From Perilla frutescens (taxonomy: Eukaryota; Streptophyta; Magnoliopsida; Lamiales; Lamiaceae), in contig BRKX01000007.1 in the NCBI GenBank assembly GCA_026008535.1, forward strand, positions 8,393,001 to 8,457,000: a stretch of DNA of 64,000 nt, in the 5' to 3' direction. The position numbers were made by a program, and so were the translations under genes. Shown here in pieces: positions 11,711-24,055 of the stretch. Under the pieces are notes generated by a model, which saw nothing but the letters and a program-made list of their open reading frames with translations, had not been told where the DNA came from and did no database searches. Positions within the stretch are counted from its first letter, which is position 1, and each line of letters starts with the position of its first letter.

Positions 11711-12899
11711 ATGGATATTCAAATTAATCAATGTCGTCCTCCTGCTCTAGATAGCAATGGTGGTAACTATGTCATGTGGAAATCTCGAATGAAGATCTAC
11801 ATCAAATCTATCGATGAAAGAGCATGGATGGCAGTTATTGAAGAATGGAGCCCTCCTAGGATGGAAGGTCCGAATGGAGATTTTGTGTTAACTCCAAAAT
11901 CTCAATGGACAAATGATGAGAGAATAATCTCAAATTTTAATGCTCGCACTCTTAATGCGATTTTTGTTTCAGTCGATGTTCCATGCTTCAAAATGATTTA
12001 CAATTGTGTTACTGCATATCAAGCATGGACCACTATTTAGGAACATTGTGAAGGGTCTGCCAGTGTTAGGAAGACCAAACTGAGGTTGCTCACATCAAAA
12101 TTTGAAAATTTGCGCATGTTTGAAGATGAAACTATTTCATCTTATGCTGAAAAATTGTGTGAGATCTCAAATCAATCTACCGCTCTTGGGAGTCCAATCT
12201 CTAATGAGAACATGGTTAGCAAGTTGCTTCGAACTCTCCCAGAAAGATTCAATATGAAAATTTCTACAATTGATGAAGCACATGATGTAGGAACCATGAG
12301 TATGAGTGAAGCGGTCAGCATCTTGCTAACATTTGAGATGAACCTGCAAAATCAGAAAGCAAACTCAACTTCAAAGGGAATTGCTCTCCAGACAACAACT
12401 GTGTCATCTGATGTTCATGATGATGTTGACAGTCTTCAGGAAATCAATGAGGAAGAGAATCTAAGTGTTGCACTCTTGACAAAGAAGTTCAACTCACTGG
12501 TTCATTCCATGAAGAAAAGCCCCCCAAATATCAAACCTCGGCGGCTGTTTGACTCTCCATCCTCATCAACATCAAATTCTGGAAGATCAAATGTCAAGAA
12601 GGAAGTCGTTGACACTGGGAAAGACATTGATTCAGTTCAATGTAGAGCATGCTCTGGGTATGGACATTATTCAAATGAATGTCCAACAGCACGAAGAAGA
12701 CAAAGAAATAATTTTAATGCTGTTCTCAGTGATGAGTCTGATACTGAAAATGATTCAGATCAGAGAGTGTTGTTCATCAATATCATAGAGAAAGACGACC
12801 AGATTATTGATGCCTTGAATGGTATTGATGAACTTGATTGTCTAGACATTGAAGAATGTGAAATTGAAGATGAGGTTCTCCCAGATGTTGAAGATGAAG
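11711..12899 (+). pseudogene. gag of copia B
   Basis: The ATG at 11711 (MDIQINQCRPPALD) is preferred to the TTG upstream because it begins the conserved N-terminus. The core has SIDERAWMAV, NCVTAYQAW and LLTSKFENLRM, then a CCHC knuckle, CRACSGYGHYSNEC, and an acidic tail. A TAG at 12038-12040 sits where element A has Gln, a single C-to-T change. The frame is cut at 12899 by the 1.6-kb insertion. Past the insertion and its duplicated 4 bp the reading frame resumes in phase, so the host frame was continuous before the insertion. The protein would build the particle and package RNA. Confidence 0.9.
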
Positions 12900-14498
12900 T
12901 GACGCGCGGCCGTTTCGCGCTCAAAAATATATTTGTAAACTCCTGTGCCCACAGCGAGCGTAGCTAGCCAGTGAGTATAGGTCGATCCCACAGAGAGCTG
13001 TTGCGATTCTATCTTCAAGTAACTAATCACAAAAGGGGGTTTTGGTGTTGTCACTATACTGAATTTAAATCTGCGAAAGAAACTAAAGAAAATATCAAAT
13101 AACAAAAGGTTCTGGCATTTGAATTAGAGTTTGATTTAAATATAAAACAACTCGATCATGGGCACACCGATTTTCATACATGATATGTCATCTAGTTATG
13201 GTGACCGGATTCCTCTCTGCGTCTCCTCATCCATCCTTTCATTTTAGGTTTAAAAGTGATTCCTCTTCTATTAAACCCCTAACCAGTTACCCACCTCCCG
13301 ATTCCTCTAAGAGATGTAAGCAAACAAGCAGCAGTGTGCCCTAGATGGACCCAGATCTATTGTGTTCAACTGATTCCTCTTGTGCCCACAACACCCCATT
13401 AATTCCCTTATTACTATATGAACCGACACACAGTCACGATTCGCCAATTCAATTAATAGTGGTGTGCCCTCTTTACCTAATGAGTGATCAGCCACATTGG
13501 GCACTTCAGACACACACTCACGTGGAACAAGGCTCAAGAATTAACGGAAACTAATCATGCATTACTATGCCCATTTTGACCTCACGAGTCCAGATTTATG
13601 CTCAAACCAATTTCATCGTTCAAATGCCAGAATTAAAGATCTAGCCGAGAAGGCTAGACATAATTAAAACTGCAGAATTTAAAGACATCAAATCAAATAA
13701 GAACTTACTGAATTAATTAAGCAAAAACTCGACTCCAACGTCGATGAACATGAACATAACCTAAGTCCCGAAGGTTTAAGACCTTTCGGATTGTTTTGGC
13801 TGCCTAAGCAGCGTACTGAAAGTAAAAAAATACAGAAATGTAAATGTAAAAATGTTTCTGACTGTCTAAAAGCTTGTTTTTTCAGAGACTAAACTTGTTT
13901 AAATAACTACATTTCCGAGTGGAGTTTCCCCCACAGGTGGGGGTCTTCTAATGAAATTCCGGAACGGCGTGCCCTCTCTAACCTTGACTGGATAAGCTTC
14001 AGCTTTAACAAATCCCTATTTTTTAGGGATTGTTCTTATCTCCTTTGATTGAGCTTATCTCTTTGGCTGAGCTTACCTTTTTGTTGCAGCGCCTTCTAGG
14101 AGTCCAGCTTAGCTCCAACTCTCCTTCGGATATGTAGCTATCTTCCACCAGCTTCCTTTCAACTGAATCCCGAGTTTCACTGGAATGCCCATTCTGACCT
14201 GTGGTCGAGTCTGTGCGAGTACTGTGGGCACGGCATCATCTGTCAGTTTCATCCATATCTGATATGCCCACTTCACCGACCGAATGTGGGATGGATACTA
14301 AAGAAGTCCCTTGTGCCTCTAATGAACATATGTGTGAGATATACGTGAATAACTGGGCATAAAATGCCCCTTCCGCCAGACTCAACTCTTGGAATGCCCT
14401 TTGATCGCAACCTGGTTCTTTTCGACTCAAAACACACTAAAAAGGACATTTATAGAGGGTAAAATGCCCATAAAAACACGAAATAAATGGACTTATCA
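12900..14498 (-). mobile_element. LTR-like insertion (probable solo LTR) between gag and pol of copia B
   Basis: The 1599-bp insert begins TGACGCGCGG and ends CTTATCA, so it has TG...CA ends. It is flanked by GAAG at 12896-12899 and 14499-14502. Read on the minus strand it starts TGATAAGTCC and has a TATA-like TATAAATG near its start, as an LTR would. It encodes no protein. Removing it with one GAAG restores phase between gag and pol. The family is not identified. A solo LTR is the best reading; a complete small noncoding element is possible. Confidence 0.65.
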
Positions 14499-17400
14499 GA
14501 AGCTACTGAGATCTCTCCCAACACTACTAATTGGTATGAAATGACTCTACTGGATGAGTTTAATCATACTTCTGAGATCAGAGAGGTTAATCCACAGGAA
14601 GAACGCCCATCTGTCTCTCTTGAAGAGCTCAGTGATGTTGTGAATGAAGTTTGCAATCAATGGACAGCTCAATCCAAAGAACTGAAATTTCTTATGGAAG
14701 AAAATCGGTGTCTTAGAGAGAAGATTGTGGGAATTGAAATTAGACTCACCAGGAGTGATGCTGAAATCACTAAACTAAAGAGGGAAGTGGAGAGCACCTC
14801 AAGAACATTTCAGAAATGGAATCAAGGAACGAATGTCCTAAATGAAGCCTTAACATTGGGACAGACAGACAGGGCTGGACTGGGATTCTCAAACAAAGTT
14901 TCCATGACTTTCTCAAATCACAATGTTGTGAAATTTGTGAAGGAGAACAACCCAAACATATCTACAGAGAGCAATGTTGAAGATGATGATCAGAAGAAAT
15001 GTAAGGGCTCAAAGGTTCGAAAATATGTGTGCCATTACTGTCAGGAGCCGGGACACATCAAACCACATTACTTTAAGTTTTACGATGATGTTGCGACCGG
15101 GAGAACAACATCAGGGATCACATCAAAGAACAAGAACTAGATGAAGTCCAAAAAGATGAAGGTTATATGCAATGTTGTGTACACATCACTGAAGGCTAAC
15201 ATTGCCGGAACATGGTACTTCGACAGTGGATGTTCTCGACACATGACCGGCAATAAGGAGTTTCTTGAAGAATATACCACTTCAAACAAAGGTAAAGTCA
15301 GTTACGGAAGATGAGCTCAAGGAAACATTGTCGGAAAAGGTACATTGAATGTTAAACATTTTCCTAAGCTTCAGAATGTTCTACATGTTGAAGGACTGAC
15401 AGCAAATTTGATCAATATTAGTCAGCTTTGTGATGATGGTATGTATGTCAAGTTTGATAAAAACACTTGTGAAGTGTTTGACAAACATGACAAATGTATA
15501 ATGTTTGGTAGCCGTGCATCTGATAATTGCTACCATGCTGACAAAGATGAAACGTGTAACATGACTGTTAATGATGAAACCAAGTTGATTCATCAAAAGC
15601 TCGGTCATATGAGCATGGTAAATTTGAAGAAACTGATTGTGTCGGATGTTGTCCGTGGCCTACCAAAGCTGAATGTTGATCACGATGTTGTATGTGGTGC
15701 CTGCCAAAAAGGAAAACAAACCAGAATTCCTCACAAAAGCCTGGGTGGTTGTCAAACAACAAGATGTTTTCAACTCTTACACATGGATATTATGGGACCA
15801 GTCGATACAAAGAGTATGAGTGGTAAGAGTTACATACTTGTCATTGTTGATGATTTCTCAAGGTACACTTAGGTTGAATTCCTACAGGAAAAATCTGAAA
15901 TATTCAAAGTCTTCAAAAGATTCTGCCGCACAATGTGTTTGCAATTTGACACCAACATTGAATGCATCAGAACAGATCATGGAAGAGAATTTGAGAATGC
16001 TGCATTCAATGACTTTTGTGAAAGGAAAGGAATACTCCATGAGTATTCAGCTCCCAAAACTCCTGAACAAAATGGAGTAGTGGAGAGAAAGAATCGAACT
16101 CTGCAGGAAATATCATGTGCAATGTTACAGGCTAAAGGGCTTTCGAAGAATCTGTGGGCTGAAGCTGTCAACACAGCCTGTCACATCGGGAACAGAGTCT
16201 ATCTTCGACCAGGAAGAAAGGAGACACCTTATGAGCTTCTAAGAGAAAGAAAGCCAAATCTCAAATATTTTCATGTGTTTGGATGTATCTGCTACATCCT
16301 GAACGATAGAGACTACCTTGGAAAGTTTGACTCTAAAAGTGATAAAGGATTGTTCTTGGGATATGCTCAAAACAGGAGAGCATATCATGTTCTTAACCTA
16401 AGAACCAAAGTTGTGCAAGAATCTGTCAATGTTGTGTTTGATGATCTTGCAGGCCTGGCAACTAGATCTGAGGAAGATGGTGTGTCTTTTCTCCTCCATG
16501 AACCAGATGTTGCTGATAAGGAGCCTAGTGGAACTACCAAAAGTCCTACGAGAAGTCCTGATGTCAAATCCAATGCTTCTTCTCCCTCAGCAAAGGGATC
16601 AACATCATCTCGAACACCAGACTCAGAATCCTCCTCTGAAAGTGATGATGACCATCTTCCACTGGCTCAGTATGAACCAAGATGTGATCCTCCAAGAAAA
16701 ATCAAAAGAGATCACCCAAATTCCCAAATCATTGGTGATGGATCTCAAGGAGTCAAAACCAGAACAAAGAGCTCAGCCGATGTTGCTGAATTGGTCAAAC
16801 AGGTTTACATGTCATCAGTTATTAACCTTGTGTCCATTTCATGCTTTCTATCCAGTGTTGAACCTAAAAATGTCAAAGAAACATTAAAAGATGAGTTCTG
16901 GGTAGAAGCAATGCATGATGAGCTGATTCAGTTTGTTCGGAATAATGTGTGGGAGTTAGTTCCAAGGCCTGAAAATAAAAATGTAATTGGAACTAAATGG
17001 ATCTTTAAGAATAAGACTGATGAGTCTGGGAATGTGGTTAGAAACAAAGCCAGGCTAGTGGCACAAGGTTATACACAAGTAGAAGGAATAGACTATGATG
17101 AAACATTCACTCCTGTTGCTAGAATAGAGTCTATCCGTCTCATACTTGCCATTGCTTGCCACATCGGGTTTACACTGCATCAAATGGATGTCAAAAGTGC
17201 CTTTCTGAATGGCATTTTGAATGAGGAAGCCTATGTTGAACAACCAAAAGGCTTTGAATGCCAAGAAAAACCAAACCATGTGCTGAAACTACACAAGGCC
17301 TTGTATGGGCTTAAACAAGCTCCTAGAGCTTGGTATGCTCGACTTACCGAGTTTTTGATTGACTTTGGTTTTTCAAGAGGCGTGGTAGATAAAACATTGT

Positions 17401-18382
17401 TTATCAAAAGGATTCACAAACACATCACTGTTGCACAAATCTATATTGATGATATTGTGTTTGGATCCACCTATTCTAATCTCCTTAGGGAGTTTGTTGA
17501 TGCAATGTGCAGCACATTTGAGATGAGCATGGTCGGCGAATTGGCTTACTTTCTTGGCCTCCAAATCAAGCAAGATAAAGATGGGATTTTCATATCCCAA
17601 AGTAAGTATGCCAAAAGTTTGATCAAGCGCTATGGACTTGAAGCTGGAAAGCCCATGAAAACACCAATGGGATCCTCTGAAAAACTGAGCAAAGACGATG
17701 TTGGAGTCAATGTTGATCCAACAATGTACAGAGGAATAATCGGTAGCTTGCTCTACTTGACTGCCAGCAGACCTGATATCATGTTCAGTGTTGGAGTTTG
17801 TGCTAGATACCAAGCTCAACCCAAGGAGTCACACTTGAAGGCTGTTAAAAGAATAATTCGATATGTTGCTGGCACAGTCGACTTTGGAATCAGATACTGC
17901 AAAGACACCAACACCAGTCTCATTGGATATAGTGATTCAAATTGGGCAGGTGATGTTGATGATAGGAAGAGCACAAGTGGTGGTTGTTTCTTTTTGGGAG
18001 AAATATTGTTTCTTGGTCAAGCAAGAAACAAAATTGCATCTCTTTGTCAACAGCTGAATCCGAATATGTTGCAGTTGCTAGTTGTTGTGCTCAGTTGGTA
18101 TGGTTGAATCAAATGCTGAAGGACTATGGCATGACAAGCTCATCACTAACCCTGCTGTGTGATAATGCTAGTGCTATTGAAATTTCCAAGAACCCCATTC
18201 AACATTCACGCACTAAGCATATCGACATTCGACATCACTTTATCAGAGACTTGGTGGAAAAGGAGATCATAAACATCAAATACATATCCACTGAAAATCA
18301 AACAGCGGATATTTTCACCAAGCCTCTTGATTTCGAGAGATTTTCTGCCTTGAGAAAGTCTCTTGGAATGTGTTCTATTTAA
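14499..18382 (+). pseudogene. pol of copia B with three stops and one frameshift
   Basis: The N-terminal part (14499-15140) is coiled-coil-like and ends with a knuckle, CHYCQEPGHIKPHY, whose last Cys is replaced by Tyr. Stops lie at 15138-15140 (TAG), about 15313-15315 (TGA, in the Gly-rich stretch after the protease DSGCSRHMTG) and 15870-15872 (TAG for Trp in RYTWV). Integrase keeps HMDIMGP, TDHGREFE and NGVVERKNR, so its DDE triad is present. RT has MDVKSAFLNG and YIDD. Near 17990 the frame shifts inside RNase H; the following frame holds SWSSKKQNC and STAESEYVA and ends SLGMCSI at 18382. Domain order is protease, integrase, RT, RNase H, as in Ty1/copia. Confidence 0.92.
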
Positions 18383-19056
18383 TTAGTTCATTTTGTTTAC
18401 TGATGTTGAACTCGATGTGAGTTTTTTTTATCAAACATCAGTTGTTTACCTCGTTTGCATTTATTTATGTTAGTTATTTCTTTTAAGCATTATTCAAGGC
18501 TGACTTACTGAAATTATTGTGTTTCTGCATTTATTTAACAAAATCAGCTACTTGAAATTCTATGTCTGTGTTTGTGAATGAAATACCCGTAATTCTATAA
18601 GGTGAATTATAGTTGGGTTTGTTCACTGTTTGTCTGTGTTGTAGCTGATGTTGTGACCAAGATTACAGAAGAAACGATAATCGTCAGAAAATATATCTAG
18701 AATTATATTTTTGCTGTAATTTTGTCTTTTTATTCTTTTATATATAAAAAAAAGGGGAAACAGAAACTATTTTGGGACCCATAAAGATTCACTTTTTGAA
18801 TTTGTGTGATAAATACACGTTTTGATATGGTATATCCCTATCCACTAATTCTGTTTTATTTAAATATTTTCCTTGATAAGGAAAATAGAAAAAGTGGGTG
18901 ATGTGACAGGGGTCTATTCCGATTTTTGAGGGTGAAGAGATATATCAACCCATTTCTGAAATCATTCTTTATTACTCTCACTCTCTCTCTCTCTCGAAGC
19001 CTCTTCGTCTCCCACTATTTTTTTCTGCTTCTTCAAGTTCTTTTTCTTGAATATCA
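18383..19056 (+). other. Spacer between pol and extra ORF of copia B
   Basis: This is noncoding, AT-rich and stop-filled, with a short (CT)n run at about 18978-18996 just before the extra ORF. A CT-rich leader before an ATG suggests the ORF has its own transcript leader or spliced RNA. Confidence 0.5.
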
Positions 19057-20400
19057 ATGGCGGAACCCAAGGATATCTCTGCCATGTTTGAGATGATGAA
19101 ACAAATGTTCGAGAAGACTATGGGCACTCCATCCTCTGCCTCTGGTCCTGCTGGAACATCAGCTATCACTCCCTCCGCCACATCAACTCCTACTCATTCA
19201 GCCGATGTTAAAGATGATGTTGATTCTGCTGACTCTGAACCTGTCTATCCTCAAGGTTCTCCTCATGATGTCTCCTCTGCATTCAGTAAGACGTTCTATT
19301 CTCAGCATGCTAAAACTCTTCATAAAACTGTCATTCTTCGCCTTACGCGAGTCGAAAAATAAATTGACATGCTTAGTTTTAAGAAGTATGGAATGGATGT
19401 TTTCTTGAAGGAGAGGGGTCTCTGGAAATCTGTCACTGCTTTATCTTCTTTTGAGCCTGATGTTATTGCTGAATTTTATGCAAATGTGTCTCATGAGATG
19501 GGTGATAAGTCTAAGAGCAAATTTGGGGAGGTTTATATGCGAGATAAAATCTATGTTTTTAACCCCATGATGATCAACAAATTTTTGGGTCTGGGTAATG
19601 ATTCTGATGTTGTTAGCCTAGACTTAATTGATGATGTTGTTGGGACTGTTACTGGTGGGTTGGTGACTAAGTGGACTAATAAAATTTCCACTTCTAAGCT
19701 CACATTTTTCTACTCTGTTTTACACAAATTGATTGTGTGTAATTGGTTACCCACCACCAGCACTTCAGTCCTCACAGTTGATCAAGCCATCTTGCTCTTT
19801 AAACTTGGCACAAAAATTCCCTTCAATCTCGGAGAATACATTTTTGATTGCATGATGAAGTCGGCTGCAAAGACAAACACCGCCAGCATTTTACCATTTC
19901 CCTGTCTCATCTATGCCCTCCTAGTTGACCAAGGTGTGAAGCCAAATAAGAAGAAGATAGTTACTGAAACTGGAACTATCTCTATCACCAAGCCCAAAGG
20001 GAATGAAGATCATGTAATTGATCTCCCTTACACCTTCGGTCGAAGTTCAACAGCTGCATCAAGGGATGTTGGGCAGGATGTTGCTGCAGATTGTGCACTC
20101 TCTCCTCTCATTTCAGGAAGTGATATAGAGAGTGCTTCCTCGCACTTGACTAAAATTTCTGTGCAGGTCTTGAATTCATATGTCTCACAGATGGATTCAT
20201 TAATTCATCAAAGCACAGTGCTCACCAATGCAATGGTTGAGCTTCGTCAAGCACTTCGGGGAATTCTTTCTACACAAAAAGGGGAAGTAGATGTTGCTGC
20301 TGCTGCTGGGATTGCTGGTGAAGTTGCTAGTGATGATGGTGCTGAAGGAGAGAAGACTGGAAAGTCCGTGGCCAAGGCAAAGTGCAAGAAGAAAATATGA
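19057..20400 (+). pseudogene. 3' extra ORF of copia B ('putative plant transposon protein' type)
   Basis: ATG at 19057 (MAEPKDISAMFEMMKQMFEK). One in-frame TAA at 19360-19362 interrupts an otherwise continuous frame of about 447 codons. The central region FLKERGLWKSV, EPDVIAEFYANV, IYVFNPMMINKFLGL matches the plant domain usually annotated 'putative plant transposon protein'. The C-terminal region has an amphipathic stretch (YVSQMDSLIHQSTVLTNAM) that may form a coiled coil, and a Lys-rich end, KAKCKKKI. There is no signal peptide or transmembrane helix, so an envelope role is not supported. Element A has a related ORF in the same position, which suggests a conserved but unknown role. Confidence 0.8.
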
Positions 20401-20801
20401 ATTTTCTTTATCAAAAACAATTTATTTTTTTGGGTATGTATTGTGCTGGACACAATTTTATTTTGGATGTGTTTACATCCTTGTTGGTTTGTGATGTTCT
20501 GGACACATGTTATTGTGGTTGTTGGGTATCCTCGTTGGATATCCTTGAATATTTTGGTTTTATTCATCAGCATTAGTTGATGATTTTGCTCTATATATTA
20601 TGTTTGCATATTTTAATATGTGATGTTTTTATGTTGAGAATGCTTTCAACATTGATATTTTATTTTTTACATAACTTATAGTATGTGATGTTTTATGTTG
20701 AGAATGCTGATTCTGTACAGGGATAAATACCCACAAATGTTGTATAGTTCTGTATAGGGGATTATACACACTAACCTTGTATATTATTTTACAGATAATA
20801 A

Positions 20802-20932
20802 CTTAAGGGGGAGCAGACCTTAAGGGGGAGTTTTTGAACTCTAATATTTTTGATCGTATTCCGCTGCGGCTCTAATCATGTATATATTGAGCTTTATGTT
20901 TTGTGCAGAAAGGATAAGCTTAAGGGGGAGAT
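20802..20932 (+). repeat. Triplicated polypurine tract of copia B
   Basis: The motif cttaagggggag occurs three times, at 20802-20813, 20819-20830 and 20919-20930. The last copy ends two bases before the 3' LTR and is the likely plus-strand primer. Repeated PPT copies are a known trait of Sireviruses. Confidence 0.85.
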
Positions 20933-21994
20933 TGTTAAGTATGACGTGTTCCAGATGATGTTATCACTTCGCTGATAACATCGCGATCAATGTCGTATCT
21001 AATGTTGTCCGTCATTCTCATCACACCGAGTATAACACTCGGATCTCTAACCTTATCCTTTCCTAATATTTTGGATTAATTTATTTTAAATTAATCCTAA
21101 TAAATTGTGATTTTTGTCACATATCATTTTTCACGATTTAAGGGATTTATTAGATATTTTATTTCGAATTAAAACGTGGATTATGCTTGATTTTGACTAG
21201 GTCAGAATCTGTTCCGAGTTTCAAGGGACGTGATGTTCCCCACTTCATCTTTGATACTAACCGTTGCAGAGAACGTGGGTAGCTGGAGTAACCGCCATTA
21301 TTAAACGATGTTGAAGAACGTGTGCCATGCAGTGCAGAGGACGGTTATCTCGAGTCCAGTTCAGCAAGGGTAGTGGAAGGTGGTAGTTTTGCATCCAACT
21401 CATCAAGGATCGTGTAGAAACTACCTAGCCAAGATGGAGGAAGTATTTAAGGCATTTCCAAGCCTTAAAATCATTTATGCAACCAGGTTATCACCGTGGT
21501 TTGTGAGAAGCTCTGAATCTTGCATCTAGTGTCATCTCTGAAGTCCAAGACATCTTCCTCGACATCTGCCTAGCGTCCCAATCAGCTGGAGACCTTCATT
21601 CCAGTTGTGTGTGTAGGTTAGATAGTCAACTTAGAGAAGTCTAGGATTTAGAGTGATTGTTTGTAATCTATCTATGTGTTTAGATAGATTTTTTTTGAGT
21701 GATTATTCGAGTGAGTGAAGTTAGGATAGTCCTCTGTATATTTTATGCAGTGTTGTCAAGGGAGTGAACCGAGACAACATCAGCATTGTTTTTGTGTTTC
21801 ACTTGTGATAGTGAATTTCGCCTTGAGGCAATCACACACCGTAAGGAGTGTGATTTAAAACTTGTTTTGTGCAAAGTTCTATTTACGTTTCCGCTGCATG
21901 TTGAAGGCAATGTGGTAACACTAGCTTCAACATTACATTTAACTTTGCAATTTACATCCGTAATTCACATTGTTTCAGGAAACAAATTGTAACA
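20933..21994 (+). repeat. 3' LTR of copia B
   Basis: It matches the 5' LTR with about 23 substitutions by eye. It ends TTGTAACA and is followed by the tatat duplication. Confidence 0.95.
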
Positions 21995-22044
21995 TATATG
22001 TATGTATATATGTATGTATGTATGTATGTGTGTGTGTGTGTGTT
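21995..22044. repeat. Microsatellite (TATG)n/(TG)n at the copia B insertion site
   Basis: Tandem tatg units grade into tg units directly after the 3' LTR. Confidence 0.9.
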
Positions 22045-22409
22045 GTTATTGGAGAATATTAACTAGAGTGATAAAGATGAAAACAGAATAAAGTGGTGGT
22101 TGAGTACTTTAGTTGATACATGGTGACTAATGTTATCGCAAAAAAGAAATGATGGATCACACCTTTAATAATATTCACCAATAACCAACCAATCATTAAT
22201 TTACGACTTTCTATTTTACTCTTCTTTAAATCTCATGCATATATAAAAGTATAGGAAAATGACATGCTCATAACCATTTCAAAAATACATCAAGATTTTA
22301 AATTGAGAAGTACACAAACAACACTTTCAATTGGTTGATGTTATTTTTTTCTTTCATTCTTGCTTTTTTGTGTATTATTAATTATATTTCTTATTTATGT
22401 TTAGAGTTG

Positions 22410-22454
<45 letters not shown>

Positions 22455-22906
22455 CTTATTAAAATTTCAATTAAACTAGGAGTTTTTGTTTGAATTAAAA
22501 TTTGTGTTCATGTATACATGGTTTGAATTTTAGAAGCATTAAAGAGATTTGATTTTGAATTGGGGTTTGGACTTAGAAATTTTAAATTATTAATGATAAT
22601 TTAAATTAGAGATTTTAAACTTTAAAGAATATTTATTTATACATTTTTATAATTATATCGTAGCCCCAATTTTAAAATTCTGAATCCGCCATTGTTGTGC
22701 AACCATGTAAACAAAGATACCCCATAATCCATATTGGTTTGGACTTGGGTATTGAATTGAAGAAAGAAATACTGGACATGTTGTAACTGCAAATATCAAT
22801 AAAAGTATATTTTAACTAAAACAATTACAAAGTCATATTATAATTGCAATTAAAATGATCCAAACAATACAAAAAAAACTGTGTTTTAGCGACGGATTTT
22901 TCATCG
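22045..22906. other. AT-rich intergenic DNA with a (TA)n tract
   Basis: No gene is visible. A (TA)n run occupies about 22411-22451. Just before the CACTA terminus, the words ttttagcgacggatttttca resemble subterminal repeats of another CACTA family, so an older element may lie under this stretch. Confidence 0.6.
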
Positions 22907-23308
22907 CACTACAAAAAAAAAATTCGATCTGGCGACGGGATTTCGGATCGCCGAAAATATACGACACCGTCACTACAGTCCCTAGCGATGGACTAGTAAC
23001 TAAAAAAAATCCTATCACTAGATCGGTGTAGCTAATCTTCTGGCCACGGTGGCTCGCCCGTCGCTAAGGCTGGCGATGGATGGGGCGACGGTGGCCACCG
23101 TCACTAGCTCCGTAGCCTAGCTACGGACTTGGCGACTAATTTGGAGACGGGGTACACTATCAACTGCTAGCGATGGGGACGATCTGTCGCTAGTCTGAAA
23201 TTCAGGCTACGGTCTTGGCGACTGATTTGGAGACGAGGTATACTATCGTCTGCTAGCAACGGCGATCCGCCACTAGTCCAAAATTTTAAATTATTATTCA
23301 TTTATAAT
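22907..23308 (+). mobile_element. CACTA (En/Spm-like) terminus with subterminal repeats
   Basis: It starts CACTACAAAAAAAAAATTCG, the standard CACTA terminal motif. About 380 bp of G+C-rich sequence follows, with repeated ggcgacgg, tagcgatgg and cttggcgact words in both orientations, as in CACTA subterminal regions. The sequence stops at 23309, where the Tat LTR begins. No transposase and no second end are visible. Confidence 0.7.
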
Positions 23309-23911
23309 TGTAGAGGTCAAAAACTCTACAATTGATTGTTCATTCATCGAGTTCGGGCTCCGACGATCTACAAGACAAAAACACACATGAAGCCGAATGA
23401 CCGTCGGAAAGTTGACGATCGAATGGACTCTAACGCTCAAGACAGAATCGAAACTAGTAAAAATGGTAACTTAAAATCAAACGAAAACAACAATAGAAAT
23501 TAAGGAGCTGAATTCTATTCTCGTAGAATGTAATGAGTATGCCGAGCGATGGATCATATGAGGATTGTTCGTGACTGAGTGAAGATAGGTGTTGTACGAG
23601 TGATTGCTTATAATTTTATGATCTCATTTCTTTTTATCAAGAGAATGTATATATAGAGGGGGGTTTAACTAACTCTCTGATTTTTAAGGGATCATCTCTA
23701 TCCCTTTTAAGGTTTTGACGGGGTCTTACTTATCTTCAACAGATATGTTGACTTGGTCTCCTTAGGAGTCCGCTCAAGCTCAGTTCCCTTTTTTAGGCCA
23801 CTGGACCTCGGGTACTGAGGCATCGACCTCGAAGTGTCGACCTCTTCGATTCCAAAGACAAAATGGTCGTGGGCCTGGTCTTTAGGCCTATATAGAAATA
23901 GGGCCTCTACA
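23309..23911 (-). repeat. 3' LTR of the Tat-type element
   Basis: The 603-bp block begins TGTAGAGG and ends CCTCTACA, an 8-bp terminal inverted repeat with TG...CA. The adjoining minus-strand sequence AATGAGGAGCTAAC is a plausible polypurine tract. The 5' LTR is not in the window, so the call rests on structure and position. Confidence 0.7.
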
Positions 23912-24055
23912 GTTAGCTCCTCATTACTTGATTCTTGTATTTCAAGGATCGGGCAATGAATGTCGTTGTTCTCTTAGCGGTCATTTCGATTTAGCTCTAC
24001 GTTTAGATGTTGAATTTTTATTAGTTTTAGGACGGTGCTTAGAGACTGATCTTGT

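Larger units (their letters stand above)
10583..21994 (+). mobile_element. Full-length Ty1/copia SIRE-type retrotransposon B
   Basis: Two LTRs of 1064 and 1062 bp begin TGTTAAGTATGA and end in CA. They are flanked by the same 5-bp duplication, tatat, at 10578-10582 and 21995-21999. Inside are a primer site, gag, pol, an extra ORF and three polypurine motifs. The total is 11,412 bp, of which about 1.6 kb is a later insertion between gag and pol. By eye the LTRs differ at about 23 positions plus a small indel (roughly 2%), nearly all transitions. Stops in gag, pol and the extra ORF, and a frameshift near 17990, make it inactive. Confidence 0.95.

Noticed and set aside
12900..14498. Helitron or intron as the insert in copia B
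   Set aside because: The ends are TG...CA with a GAAG duplication; there is no 5'-TC/CTRR-3' pair, and no GT...AG ends.
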